Source of the DNA: Amia ocellicauda
Taxonomy: Eukaryota > Chordata > Actinopteri > Amiiformes > Amiidae
Assembly: GCF_036373705.1 (NCBI RefSeq)
Contig: NC_089852.1
Span: 1,272,501 to 1,336,500 of the forward strand
Length of the DNA stretch: 64,000 bases
Direction of reading: 5' to 3'
Part shown: positions 33,878 through 47,233 of the stretch, piece by piece
Position numbering within the stretch: the stretch's first letter is position 1
Layout of the letters: each line of letters opens with the position of its first letter
Made by a program: the position numbers and the translations under genes
The notes under the pieces: generated by a model
What the model was told of the DNA's origin: nothing
Databases searched by the model: none
The model's input: the letters and a program-made list of their open reading frames with translations, nothing else

Positions 33878-35815
33878 TCACAGACTGGCGGAGACGTAGG
33901 CAGCCGGGTCCCGCAGCAGTCCAGTGGGGGGCACCAGCCAGCAGTCCACCTTCTGTCTGGACAGGGTGCTGTAGTCCACACTCCTGGCACTGAGAAACAG
34001 CACGACACACACAGACACACAAGATCACACATTTAAAACAAAATGCATGAAAAAAAACAACAAACCTGGCCCTAACACTGCAATTTACCACAGAATTAAG
34101 TCTGAACGATGTGACTGTGATAAAGAGCGACCGGCCGTCCAAGTCACACAGCGTCTCTGCCACTGGACTCCCAGGTAGGAAACTCAACCCACAGCCCAGA
34201 TGGAGTGGCCTCTCCTCGGCCCGTGCCGTGTGCTCGGTCACTACGGTTGTGTCTGCCGGCCCTGAGTGCGGAGGCCGTGTTTACCTCGTGGCGTCCAGGA
34301 CGTTTCCCCTCACTTCGATCCTGGCCGAGCGCGACGAGGAGTCCTTAACTTCGTAGGAGATGTTGTCCTGGAACTGACCTGCAGGGGCCGGAGGAGAGCA
34401 GGGCAGAGTCAGCGTCTCTCTGGGGGGGTGCAAGGGCAGCCCTGTACCATGGTTAGGATGCCCCAGTCCCTGCACCTGACCCCCTGATCCACACCTCCCA
34501 ATGCACCGCACAACACTGTACTACACTTTACCGCACAGCGCTGTTCCTCACTCGGGGCAGGACGCACTCTCTCACCTATCAGTCCGCCGGTGCCGCTGCT
34601 GTAGGCGTGGTCCTTCACCCGCGCCCACAGGTGGGTTCTGGACTGCAGCTGGTGCACCAGGACCTCAACACTCGAGTCGCCCGTGGTCACGGTGAGCACC
34701 CGGCCGGCCACAGACACCGAGAGACTGCAACAGCAGAACGACAACACCGGCGGGTCAGAGCGACGAAGGGGAGACACACGGCTGCGGTGTAGAAAACCTG
34801 CCCCTCCTGAATCAGGGTCCTGAATTAATTGGTTTTGTCTTGTAAACCACTGAGGCACTGACTGAATAATTGACACACTGACTGACTGGCACACCCACTG
34901 ACTAACTGACACACTGACTAACTGACACACTGACAGACTGACACTGATACACTCACGCAATGATTGATTGACAGACTGACTGGAGGGGCTGGACAGTACC
35001 TGTCAGAGGTGTAGCTGACATCGGGCCAGGGCCAGGTCTGGACAGTAGCCGTGTGGAGCAGGGTGACCTCCAGGGCGCTGGCTCTGATCACCACCGAGGG
35101 TGAGATCTGAATCTTGATCTGCGAGAAGGAGCCCCTGCTCTGGGCGCCCACCTCCATGAAGATGGCCAACCCTGGAACAGCATCAAGCACTCGGTCACGC
35201 CACCGGGCCGCCTGTGTCATTGTGTCAGCGTTTAAAATGACTGTGTGACTGTGTAGTTGTCTAACTGATTGTGTCAGTGTGTCGGTGTGTGTGTGGCGAA
35301 CCTGTGGTCGGCTCTTGGAACAGGAGGAGGGTCTGGCCCGGGGAGACGGGCATGTCGAAGCACAGCGGGAGCACTTGGACCTTCGAGGGGACCAGGAACC
35401 GCACAGAGAGGGGGGGCTCTGAGGAACAGGACACAGCGCAGGCAGGCGAGTGGAAAACTGAGCACACACTGCGGTAACCGCACTACAGTACACAGTCACA
35501 CAACTATACTACACTCTACTACAAAACACTGCACTATACACAACACGTGTATCTGCATTGGGGCAGATGTTCCAGTCCTTCAGTCACTCCAGTCACCGAC
35601 CCGTTGAGAGAGAGCTGTCCGCCGCTCGGGCACAGAAGGATGAAGTCTCTTACCTTTGGTTAATGTTGGCTCTTTTAGGAACAAAACAGAGAACTGTATT
35701 ACATCTCAGACACTGATGAACTCCACAGATATCTCTCCTTCTCTCCCTCTCTCCCCCTACCTCACTCTCTCTCTCCCTCTCTGAGCCTTTTCTCTTTCAA
35801 AAGTAACTGCCTGCA

Positions 35816-35855
<40 letters not shown>

Positions 35856-37065
35856 CTATCTTTGCTCTCATTGTGTTCATCTGCACTGAACTACAGTGTA
35901 TTATACTGCGCTATACTGCACAGTACTGTATTATACTGCACAGTACTGTAATATACTGCACTATACTGTGCTGTACTGTATTATACTGTGCTGTACTGTA
36001 TAATACTGCACTGTTCTGAACTGTACTGTTTTATACTGCACTGTCCTGTATATACTGCACTGTACTGTAATATACTGCACTATACTGCGCTGTACTGTAT
36101 TATACTACACTGTACTGTAATATACTGCACTATACTGTGCTGTACTGTATTATACTACACTGTACTGTAATATACTGCACTATACTGTGCTGTACTGTAT
36201 TATACTGTGCTGTACTGTATAATACTGCACTGTTCTGAACTGTACTGTTTTATACTGCACTGTCCTGTATATACTGCACTGTACTGTAATATACTGCACT
36301 GTACTGTATTATACTGCATTATACTGCACTGTACTGTATTATACTACACTATACTGCACTGTACAGTGCTAATCTCAGCATCTGTCGGTCAGCAGAGTGA
36401 ATTAGGGGTGATGTCTCTTACCTTCTTGCAAAACTCTGGTCACTGAGAGAGAGAATAAAATCAAATGAAAATAAATATATACATGCATGTACACTTATTT
36501 TATAGCTACTATCAATAACAATGATCAAATACATTTTACATTTCATGCAATTTTGGTCTTCATGTGTCAATAACTACAAATGTCTATTGTTCCAACGTCC
36601 AACTCCTGCACTACTTTATCAAAATAAATATGTTTTTTGGAGTAGCTGTGAATTATGGGAATTTCAATAAATAATGTTTTATTATATACAAAATGTTAAA
36701 GTATTAAAAAATACAAATGAATACATGTATTTTTAAAAGAGTGCCAATTCCTGTCCCTATTTGTATATGTCATTACCGTAACAGCCTGCTTTGTCAGAAA
36801 GTTAGAAAGCAGTCCTTATTACGGTGGCATGTGCTGAAGTAGCAATAGTTACAATAAAGACGATTTTCAGAAGCTGTGCAGTTTTGTTTGTCTCATAAAT
36901 AATGTTTTCAATCCATTTTTAAATCTTGAAATGCCCTTACCATAACTATAGTGTCATCACTGTAACACATAAACCTGATTCAGATTATTTCAATGAAAAA
37001 AATAACATCCATGAAATAAATATTTGGTTCCCCAATTTATCCCATTCCCATTGAATGACCTGTAA

Positions 37066-37124
<59 letters not shown>

Positions 37125-37136
37125 AACACACACACT

Positions 37137-37183
<47 letters not shown>

Positions 37184-37417
37184 CACGGGGGCATTGGGGC
37201 AGATGTACCAGTCCTTCAGTCACTCGCTCGGGCACAGAAGGATGAAGTCTCTTACCTTTGGTTATTGTTGGCTCTTTTAGGAACAAAACAGAGAACTGTA
37301 TTACATCTCAGACACTGATGAACTCCACAGATATCTCTCCTTCTCTCCCTCTCTCCCCCTACCTCACTCTCTCTCTCCCTCTCTGAGCCTTTTCTCTTTC
37401 AAAAGTAACTGCCTGCA

Positions 37418-37469
<52 letters not shown>

Positions 37470-39110
37470 CTATCTTTGCTCTCATTGTGTTCATCTGCAC
37501 TGAACTACAGTGTATTATACTGCACTGTACTGTATTATACTGCACTTCACTGTAATATACTGCACGGTACTGTAATATACTGCACTATACTGTGCTGTAC
37601 TGTATTATACTGTGCTGTACTGTATAATACTACACTGTTCTGAACTGTACTGTTTTATATTGCACTGTCCTGTATATACTGCACTGTACTGTATTATACT
37701 GCACTATACTGCGCTGTACTGTATTACACTACACTGTACTGTAATATACTGCACTGTACTGTATTATACTGCACTGTACTGTAATATACTGTACTGTGCT
37801 GTACTGTATTATACTGTGCTGTACTGTATAATACTACACTGTTCTGAACTGTACTGTTTTATATTGCACTGTCCTGTATATACTGCACTGTACTGTATTA
37901 TACTGCACTATACTGCACTGTACTGAATTATACTACACTGTACTGTAATATACTGCACTATACTGTGCTGTACTGTATAATACTGCACTGTTCTGAACTG
38001 TACTGTTTTATACTGCACTGTCCTGTATATACTGCACTGTACTGTATTATACTGCACTATACCGTGCTTTACTGTATTATACTACACTGTACTGTAATAT
38101 ACTGCACTGTACTGTAATATATGGCACTGTACTGTATTATACTGCATTATACTGCACTGTACTGTATTATACTGCACTGTACTGCACAGTACTGTATTAT
38201 ACTACACTGTACTGTAATATACTGCACTGTACTGTAATATACTGCACTATACTGCACAGTACTGTATTATACTACACTGTACTGTAATATACTGCACTGT
38301 ACTGTAATATACTGCACTATACTGCACAGTACTGTATTATACTACACTGTACTGTAATATACTGCACTGTACTGAATATACTACACTATACTGCACTGTA
38401 CAGTGCTAATCTCAGCATCTGTCGGTCAGCAGAGTGAATTAGGGGTGATGTCTCTTACCTTCTTGCAAAACTCTGGTCACTGAGAGAGAGAATAAAATCA
38501 AATGAAAATAAATATATACATGCATGTACACTTATTTTATAGCTACTATCAATAACAATGATCAAATACATTTTACATTTCATGCAATTTTGGTCTTCAT
38601 GTGTCAATAACTACAAATGTCTATTGTTCCAACGTCCAACTCCTGCACTACTTTATCAAAATAAATATGTTTTTTGGAGTAGCTGTGAATTATGGGAATT
38701 TCAATAAATAATGTTTTATTATATACAAAATGTTAAAGTATTAAAAAATACAAATGAATACATGTATTTTTAAAAGAGTGCCAATTCCTGTCCCTATTTG
38801 TATATGTCATTACCGTAACAGCCTGCTTTGTCAGAAAGTTAGAAAGCAGTCCTTATTACGGTGGCATGTGCTGAAGTAGCAATAGTTACAATAAAGACGA
38901 TTTTCAGAAGCTGTGCAGTTTTGTTTGTCTCATAAATAATGTTTTCAATCCATTTTTAAATCTTGAAATGCCCTTACCATAACTATAGTGTCATCACTGT
39001 AACACATAAACCTGATTCAGATTATTTCAATGAAAAAAATAACATCCATGAAATAAATATTTGGTTCCCCAATTTATCCCATTCCCATTGAATGACCTGT
39101 AAATATATAC

Positions 39111-39141
<31 letters not shown>

Positions 39142-39153
39142 AACACACACACT

Positions 39154-39200
<47 letters not shown>

Positions 39201-39434
39201 CACGGGGGCATTGGGGCAGATGTACCAGTCCTTCAGTCACTCGCTCGGGCACAGAAGGATGAAGTCTCTTACCTTTGGTTATTGTTGGCTCTTTTAGGAA
39301 CAAAACAGAGAACTGTATTACATCTTAGACACTGATGAACTCCACAGATATCTCTCCTTCTCTCCCTCTCTCCCCCTACCTCACTCTCTCTCTCCCTCTC
39401 TGAGCCTTTTCTCTTTCAAAAGTAACTGCCTGCA

Positions 39435-39488
<54 letters not shown>

Positions 39489-41176
39489 CTATCTTTGCTC
39501 TCATTGTGTTCATCTGCACTGAACTACAGTGTATTATACTGCACTGTACTGTATTATACTGCACTATACTGCACAGTACTGTATTATACTGCACTGTTCT
39601 GAACTGTACTATTTTATACTGCACTGTCCCGTATATACTTCACTGTACTGTATTATACTGCATTATACTGCACTGTACTGTATTATACTGCACTGTACTG
39701 CACAGTACTGTATTATACTACACTGTACTGTATTATACTACACTGTACTGTAATATACTGCACTGTACTGCACAGTACTGTATTATACTGCACAGTACTG
39801 TATTATACTGCACTGCACTGTAATATACTGCACTGTACTGTAATATACTGCACTATACTGTGCTGTACTGTATTATACTGTGCTGTACTGTATAATACTA
39901 CACTGTTCTGAACTGTACTGTTTTATACTGCACTGTCCTGTATATACTGCACTGTACTGTATTATACTGCACTATACTGCGCTGTACTGTATTATACTAC
40001 ACTGTACCGTAATATACTGCACTATACTGTGCTGTACTGTATTATACTGTGCTGTACTGTATAATACTGCACTGTTCTGAACTGTACTGTTTTATACTGC
40101 ACTGTCCTGTATATACTGCACTGTACTGTATTATACTGCACTATACTGCGCTGTACTGTATTATACTACACTGTACTGTAATATACTGCACTATACTGTA
40201 ATATACGGCACTGTACTGTATTATACTGCATTATACTGTGCTGTACTGTATTATACTGCACTGTACTGCACAGTACTGTATTATACTACACTGTACTGTA
40301 ATATACTGCACTGTACTGCACAGTACTGTATTATACTACACTGTACTGTAATATACTGCACTGTACTGTATTATACTGCATTATACTGCACTGTACTGTA
40401 TTATACTGCATTATACTGTGCTGTACTGTATTATACTGCACTGTACTGAATATACTACACTATACTGCACTGTACAGTGCTAATCTCAGCATCTGTCGGT
40501 CAGCAGAGTGAATTAGGGGTGATGTCTCTTACCTTCTTGCAAAACTCTGGTCACTGAGAGAGAGAATAAAATCAAATGAAAATAAATATATACATGCATG
40601 TACACTTATTTTATAGCTACTATCAATAACAATGATCAAATACATTTTACATTTCATGCAATTTTGGTCTTCATGTGTCAATAACTACAAATGTCTATTG
40701 TTCCAACGTCCAACTCCTGCACTACTTTATCAAAATAAATATGTTTTTTGGAGTAGCTGTGAATTATGGGAATTTCAATAAATAATGTTTTATTATATAC
40801 AAAATGTTAAAGTATTAAAAAATACAAATGAATACATGTATTTTTAAAAGAGTGCCAATTCCTGTCCCTATTTGTATATGTCATTACCGTAACAGCCTGC
40901 TTTGTCAGAAAGTTAGAAAGCAGTCCTTATTACGGTGGCATGTGCTGAAGTAGCAATAGTTACAATAAAGACGATTTTCAGAAGCTGTGCAGTTTTGTTT
41001 GTCTCATAAATAATGTTTTCAATCCATTTTTAAATCATGAAATGCCCTTACCATAACTATAGTGTCATCACTGTAACACATAAACCTGATTCAGATTATT
41101 TCAATGAAAAAAATAACATCCATGAAATAAATATTTGGTTCCCCAATTTATCCCATTCCCATTGAATGACCTGTAA

Positions 41177-41220
<44 letters not shown>

Positions 41221-41676
41221 TGCCAGGGCCATGTAAAACACACACTTTCCAAGAAACACACAGTAACAGCGCCGCAGCACGGATATGGAGTCTGTGAGCC
41301 TCACCAGAGCACTATGTGAACTAGGAGAATGGGCTCCGATACACGGATCTGCCTGCAGGGCAGAATACTGACATCCATACTGTAATATACAGCACTACAA
41401 TATACTGTAGTATACTGCACAATACTTTACTATACTATACTGTTGTACTATTTTATACTGCACTATACTGCACTGGGCTATTCTGTATTATATTATACTG
41501 CACTATTCTCTATTATATTATACTGCACTGGACTGTACTTATGTTTCACTCTACTGAACGGCACTGTGCTTCACAAGACAACATGGATGAAGTCTGTTCC
41601 TGGAAGTCAAAAAAGAGACACATTGTGACAAAACAGAAAACTGGATTAGATTTCAGACACTGATAAAATCACACAG

Positions 41677-41738
<62 letters not shown>

Positions 41739-44700
41739 GTCTGTCAATTAAATTCAATGCAAGCTTTATTGGCATTACATTTGTATACAAGTATTGCCAA
41801 GACATGTGATATAATGCTGTGCATGCACTGTTCATACACTGCCCACACCCTGTCCCCACCTTGTCTACACCCTGTCCACACACTGACCACACACTCTCCA
41901 CACACTGTCCACACACTGTCCCTCCGGCTGTGGCAGGCAGACCCATAAGTGTTCTCTTCCTCTCCTAGAAGGATGGGGACCTTTTCAGTATCTGGGAGGA
42001 GTGTGAATTCTCTGATATGCTTCAGAAATGTGGGGGTGTATTCTTTTCATATGTCTATGTATTTGGAGCAGGACAGCAGGAAGTGTGTCTCTCTTTCGAT
42101 TTGGGGTCGTGAGCCTCAGAGCCAGCTGGGGAGAGCTGGGTGCTCAGTAGTGCTTTGTGGTGGTAGGACTGGGGGTCCGCCTGCTTTAGGTGGGACGAGA
42201 ACTTCACTGCCCTCTACTGGATGGGGATCAGTAAGGGGATCAAGTTGCAGGTTTTCTACCAGGCTTTTGTCCCAGACTGTATTGGTGGGGTTTGTGAGCC
42301 GACCCCCCCACCTCACTCCCATAGAGGAGGATTGGCTTTGAACTTTTGGGGTATTTTTGTTTGGCCGAATTGCTTTTATGATGTAGAAAGACCAATGTGC
42401 TTTTTCTGTTAGTGTGCTGGTGGCCTGATTGAAACCCCCTGAGGTGCTGAGGGTCAGGCCCAGGTATCTGTAGCTGGTGCTGTGCTGTAGCACCGTGCTG
42501 CCCAGCATGAGGTGCTATCTGTGTCCCCAAGATCTGTCTCTCTTCTGGAGAACCGTAACTCTGGTCTTGTCCAGATTGACTGTCAGGGCCCGGTTCTGCT
42601 GCAGCCCCCTGCTCTGTGGGTGACAGCAGCACCAGCTCATCTGTAGAGCAGGAAGTGGATCTTTGTGTCGAGGAGAGTGAGGCCTGATCTGCTGATCATC
42701 AATTCTGATCTTTAATCACCAATTGTCACTTTGCACTTATTTTCCGAGTCCATTGATTTGATGATGTCATAGACCTTAATCCCTGACACCACTTTGGAGG
42801 AGCCTGTAAAGGAGACCTTTGTGCCAGATTGAATCAAATGCTTTCTGTAAGTCAATAAAGCAAGCAAATATTTTAGCTCTTTTTATTGGTGGACGTGTTT
42901 GTCTCTCTCTCTGTCTGAACCTTTTCTGTCTATGCTGTACTGATTTTCTCACTGTCTGTCTCCTTTAATTAGTTCAATAACAGAAGAAAAAGTTTCTCAC
43001 CTGGGTCTGGAAAAGGGCGGGGTCCTGAGGAGCAACAGAGAACAGATTTACCTCTTCTGGGAAACTATTCTAGAAACGATGGTAACAAAGCGGCACTGTT
43101 CATATCTGTATGTGTGTATTTATGGTTATATTCACCGCATTCGCCACCTGTGAGCATCTGTGTTCACTAGACTGCAGTTAAACTCACCAGGTGGCGTTCA
43201 GACAACTGTAGAACCAGCGAGAAAAAAGCCGGTGAGACTCACCACGAACATAGCCAGTGTTTGAATGTCCACCGCGGCCTGCGACTGTGGGAGACCAAAT
43301 TGAACAGATTAGTGACCGGAGAGCGCAAGTCACATCACAGAAGGCATTAACTCTGCTAATCATATTATGATTAGAAATAGTAAAATTAATCATTTAGTGA
43401 AGCATATGATATAATGCTATTTTAAAAGTAATATTATATTATACTATATACATATTTTGTATTAAAATCGGGAAAAGACAATATTAGGGAATAGGGAAAA
43501 TGGATATTAAAAATGCTAATGACATGTTATTAAGTACAGTAGAGAAAACAAGAGTAGCTTGAAGGAGAACTGAAATAAAGCATGTTGTCAAAGAGTGGGG
43601 TGTATTTAGTTTGTTTTTAACCGTATTTTCTACTGTTTTAGATGCTGTTTACGCTAGGCTGGGGAACGTGTCCGGCTGTGAACCCCTCTATGAATTTCGC
43701 TGCAGCTGCAGGAGCCGCACAACTCGTCGCCATGTTTGTTCACCAAACTGTGATTTTAATCCCCTCACCGGTTAATGTACTTCTGCCTCGCCGAAACATG
43801 TGCAGTGTAAAATAAAACCTTGCGCCCCTTTCCTCCGTCCATGCTGAAGGAAGGCATTATGGGATCACAAGGAGTTGTGCTGCTGATAGTCTATGTCAAG
43901 TAAATCCCTGATTTCATATTCCAAGATTTCTCTTTTTACAGCGATTGCATTTTTTTAACACGAGGTGCTGGACTGTAATAGAGTCACCCCTCCTTAACAA
44001 ACATATTATTATTTCAACGAACGGGGCATCTGAAAGGAAAGTTGCAGACATCCACTGGGGAGGGTCCAACGACCTACCAATTGGGTAACAAAATTAGATT
44101 TTAGGGTAAGAAAATTGGGGTGGATCCCCCTCGATTAGTAAGAAAATTTGCAAGGGGTGTAAGAAAATTGGGGTGGTACAACACCCACGGGTAAAAACAT
44201 GTGCGTACTCATTGGATAAAATTTCAGCTTGGTTCAGAAAAATCAAGTCAAAGTATTTGAGGGTTTAGACAGGGGCCTGTCGGCTCTCCACCAGAACAAG
44301 AACCACTATCTTGTAAACAACAAAACTTTATTTTGTCAAACAGAAACTCACAGAACATAGTTACTGTAAAATATCCGAATTACCCGGGAATACGGACTGG
44401 CACAAAATGGGCAAGATGAATGGGCTAAGTGAAAAACATTTTCACAAACCTGTTGAGCACTAAATAAAAATAAAACCCACAATGCTGTAAGTAACTATAA
44501 TAATGGAACAAAATGCGGAAATGTGTGAAATTGAATACAAAAATTACCAAAAAGGATGATATAAAGCTGGCGATTCTGCCGACACGGTAATGGTCGATTT
44601 GTCTACTACATCGTGACAGTGGCTATCAAACACGCACACAAATCGTCTCTGAGTTTGAGAACCAACTGCAGATGAAACATAGAAGTAACATTACAAAGAT

Positions 44701-47202
44701 GTCTTTCTGCCTAAAAACTTGCTTACGTTTTTTCCGGACAGCCCTCTTCGATCCAGTATCTGCTACATCCAACATCCGGCGATGAAATATTAAGAAAATG
44801 AAAACAAATCAATGACTATGAGATTATAATATAGCAGAACAAATATGTTGAGTTTTGTTTTTTGTTACCATAACTATAATCATGCGATTTAAATTTTGGA
44901 TCGAAGACTGTAAACACGCAACCTGTGCCAGTGGAGGTGACAGGTGAAGGGTGGCACCGCGGAGGCATTTCTGTGGGTCACGTCTGTCAGGCCAGCGCAG
45001 TGAATCGCTCGGAAAGCAGCTGGAGTTCCAATCGAGAGGAGCCCATTCTCCCCATCGTGCTCGTTTGGTGTCCATTAATAACTGAGTGATCCAAGGATCC
45101 TATCCAGTCTGTTTCTCAATGTTCCCAAATTGTCGCTTCAGCCACAAATCGCTGGGGAGTTTATTCAGATTGTGACGCCTCTCTGTGTTACTAGTATGCT
45201 TGTGATTATTGCATTGAACATAGATCTGTATGTTACACAAGCCATAGTGTATAAACTCTCAGCTAGTACATTTAATGAGACGTGTGCCCCGGGAAGAGTC
45301 CTGTGTTGGGGACGGGTTCAATAGACACATTTGTTTGACCGAGAATGAAATGTGGCAGCTGCTGCTGAGTTTTCACTTTCTTTTCTTATCACACAAGCCC
45401 AATACATCTGACCATGCACTGCTCGGTGAATGTGTCTCTGGTTCCACAGGCTGAGAGCAGTTGTCAATTTTCTACCCTGTATTTTTTAGGTGGGTGGGTC
45501 CATCAACAGTGTGTGTACATTTCCTATAATTGAAATCGTACACTTTCTTACCTGATGCTCCCTGAATGAGCAGTGTTTTCACGTGGCCTGACAGTGTTTT
45601 CACCTGCTGGTGCTGGTGAGATGGTAAAAATCTATTGATCGTTAATTGATATAGCGCCCTTCTAAATTAATTTGCAAAAGCCTCTATATCAATTTAAGAT
45701 TGATTGGTTGATTGACTGGTAGAGTGGCTGATTGATGTGGTCTGTGTTTTAAAGGAAACGGACGCTCACCGCTGGGCATTGTGAAGGACATGTCTCTATT
45801 CGTCTCTTCCAGGTCTTGCTCCTCCTTGGGCTTCTCGGCCACCTGGGGTCCAGAGCTCTGCCCGTCCTCAGGCTTCGTCACCACCATGGAGGTCAGTGGG
45901 GTCACAAAGTTGTACAGCATGGAGAGTTCAAGGGCCCGGCCACGGACCTGTGCCTTCTCCTCATCACTGACCAGCAGCCTGGAAATCAATCAATCAATCA
46001 ATCAATCCATCCATCCATCAATCAATCAAATCAGGAACTGTCACAGCAAGGCTAAATTGAGCCAAAGTTGGATTTGGTAAATAGGGAGGAGAGAGGAGAG
46101 AGGAGAGAGGAAGGTGGGATGGGAGCAGGAGGAAGCTGCTCTGCTCTGGACCCGTGGCTGATGCTGGAGGCCCCTCACTCACTCTCTCTCCAGCAGCTGC
46201 TGCACGGTGAGGTAGGCCCACAGGCGCTCGATGTACTGCCCGAAGATGTACTGCTCGTCCTGGAAGCCCGTCTCCGGCGCCACCGGGGCCTCCAGGCGGA
46301 ACGTCTCCTTGGCATTGATCTGCACAGAGGACAGGTCGGTGACTGGACTGGGGTATGGGCAGTGGTGTGGTGCCCTGTGGTGAGTGTGTTGCCATGTTGT
46401 GCAGTGTGGTGCAGTGTGGTGCCGTGTGTTGCCATGTGGTGCGGTGTGGTGCGGTGTGGTGCGGTGTGGTGCTGTGTGGTGCAGGGTTTTGCAAGTGTGG
46501 TGCCGTGTGGTACCGTGTGGTGCAGAGTTCTGCAGCGTGGTACCGTGTGGTGCAGTGTTGTGCAGTGTGGTGCAGTGTGGTACTGCAGTGTGGTGCAGCG
46601 TGGTACAGTGTGGTGCAGAGTTGTGTAGTCAGTCTAGAATCCCACACTGTCCTCGTCTCCTCTACATATCATACTGTTGTTATCTTGACGACACTGTCTA
46701 GGACTGTTAGTTCCTCACTGTCCCCCCTGCCGGAGGGCCGGTCTGTCACCCAGCACAATTCCTGACACAGAGCCGTGACACAGTGTAGTGTAGGGGTTGG
46801 TGTGGAGCAATTAAGTGTGATCAACGCCCCGCCCCCCTGATCTCTTAACGACCTATTTCACCTCACTAATGGGCTTAATCTGACCAATTTAACACCCCCC
46901 ACAGTTCTAAAAGGTGCTGATTTAACCCCTATTTTCCCATATCCACCCACGCCCCCTGCCGTCTCTGCGCAGCCCCTGCTCTGACTCACAGACTGGGCCT
47001 GGACCTCTGACACCAGAGTGTCCAGACTGTTGTCGAGGAGGCGCCCGGCCACCACGATCTCGGAGCCGTTGTAGTATTGGCTGAAGGAGCTGCGGGTCAG
47101 GTTGGCCACGCCCTGATGCAGAAACAGCACCTCCACCTCCAGCAGCAGAGGAGTGGCCACTTCCTCATAGAAACCCTGCAGGGGCAGAACACACAGTCAC
47201 AT

Positions 47203-47233
<31 letters not shown>

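Noticed and set aside
35988..40080. Tyr/Ile/Leu/Cys-rich open frames resembling membrane proteins
   Set aside because: They are translations of the TACTG pentamer VNTR, repeated in every duplicated unit and without splice or start context.
35885..40480. Possible CRISPR-like repeat-spacer array
   Set aside because: The repeats are contiguous degenerate pentamers with no unique spacers, in a eukaryotic intron.
41949..42341. Plus-strand 130-codon frame
   Set aside because: It is the antisense of a reverse-oriented LINE with recognisable RT motifs on the minus strand.
45640..45700. Repeat tail GATATAGCGCCCTTCT
   Set aside because: It resembles a common fish retroelement tail, but the match is too short to assign.
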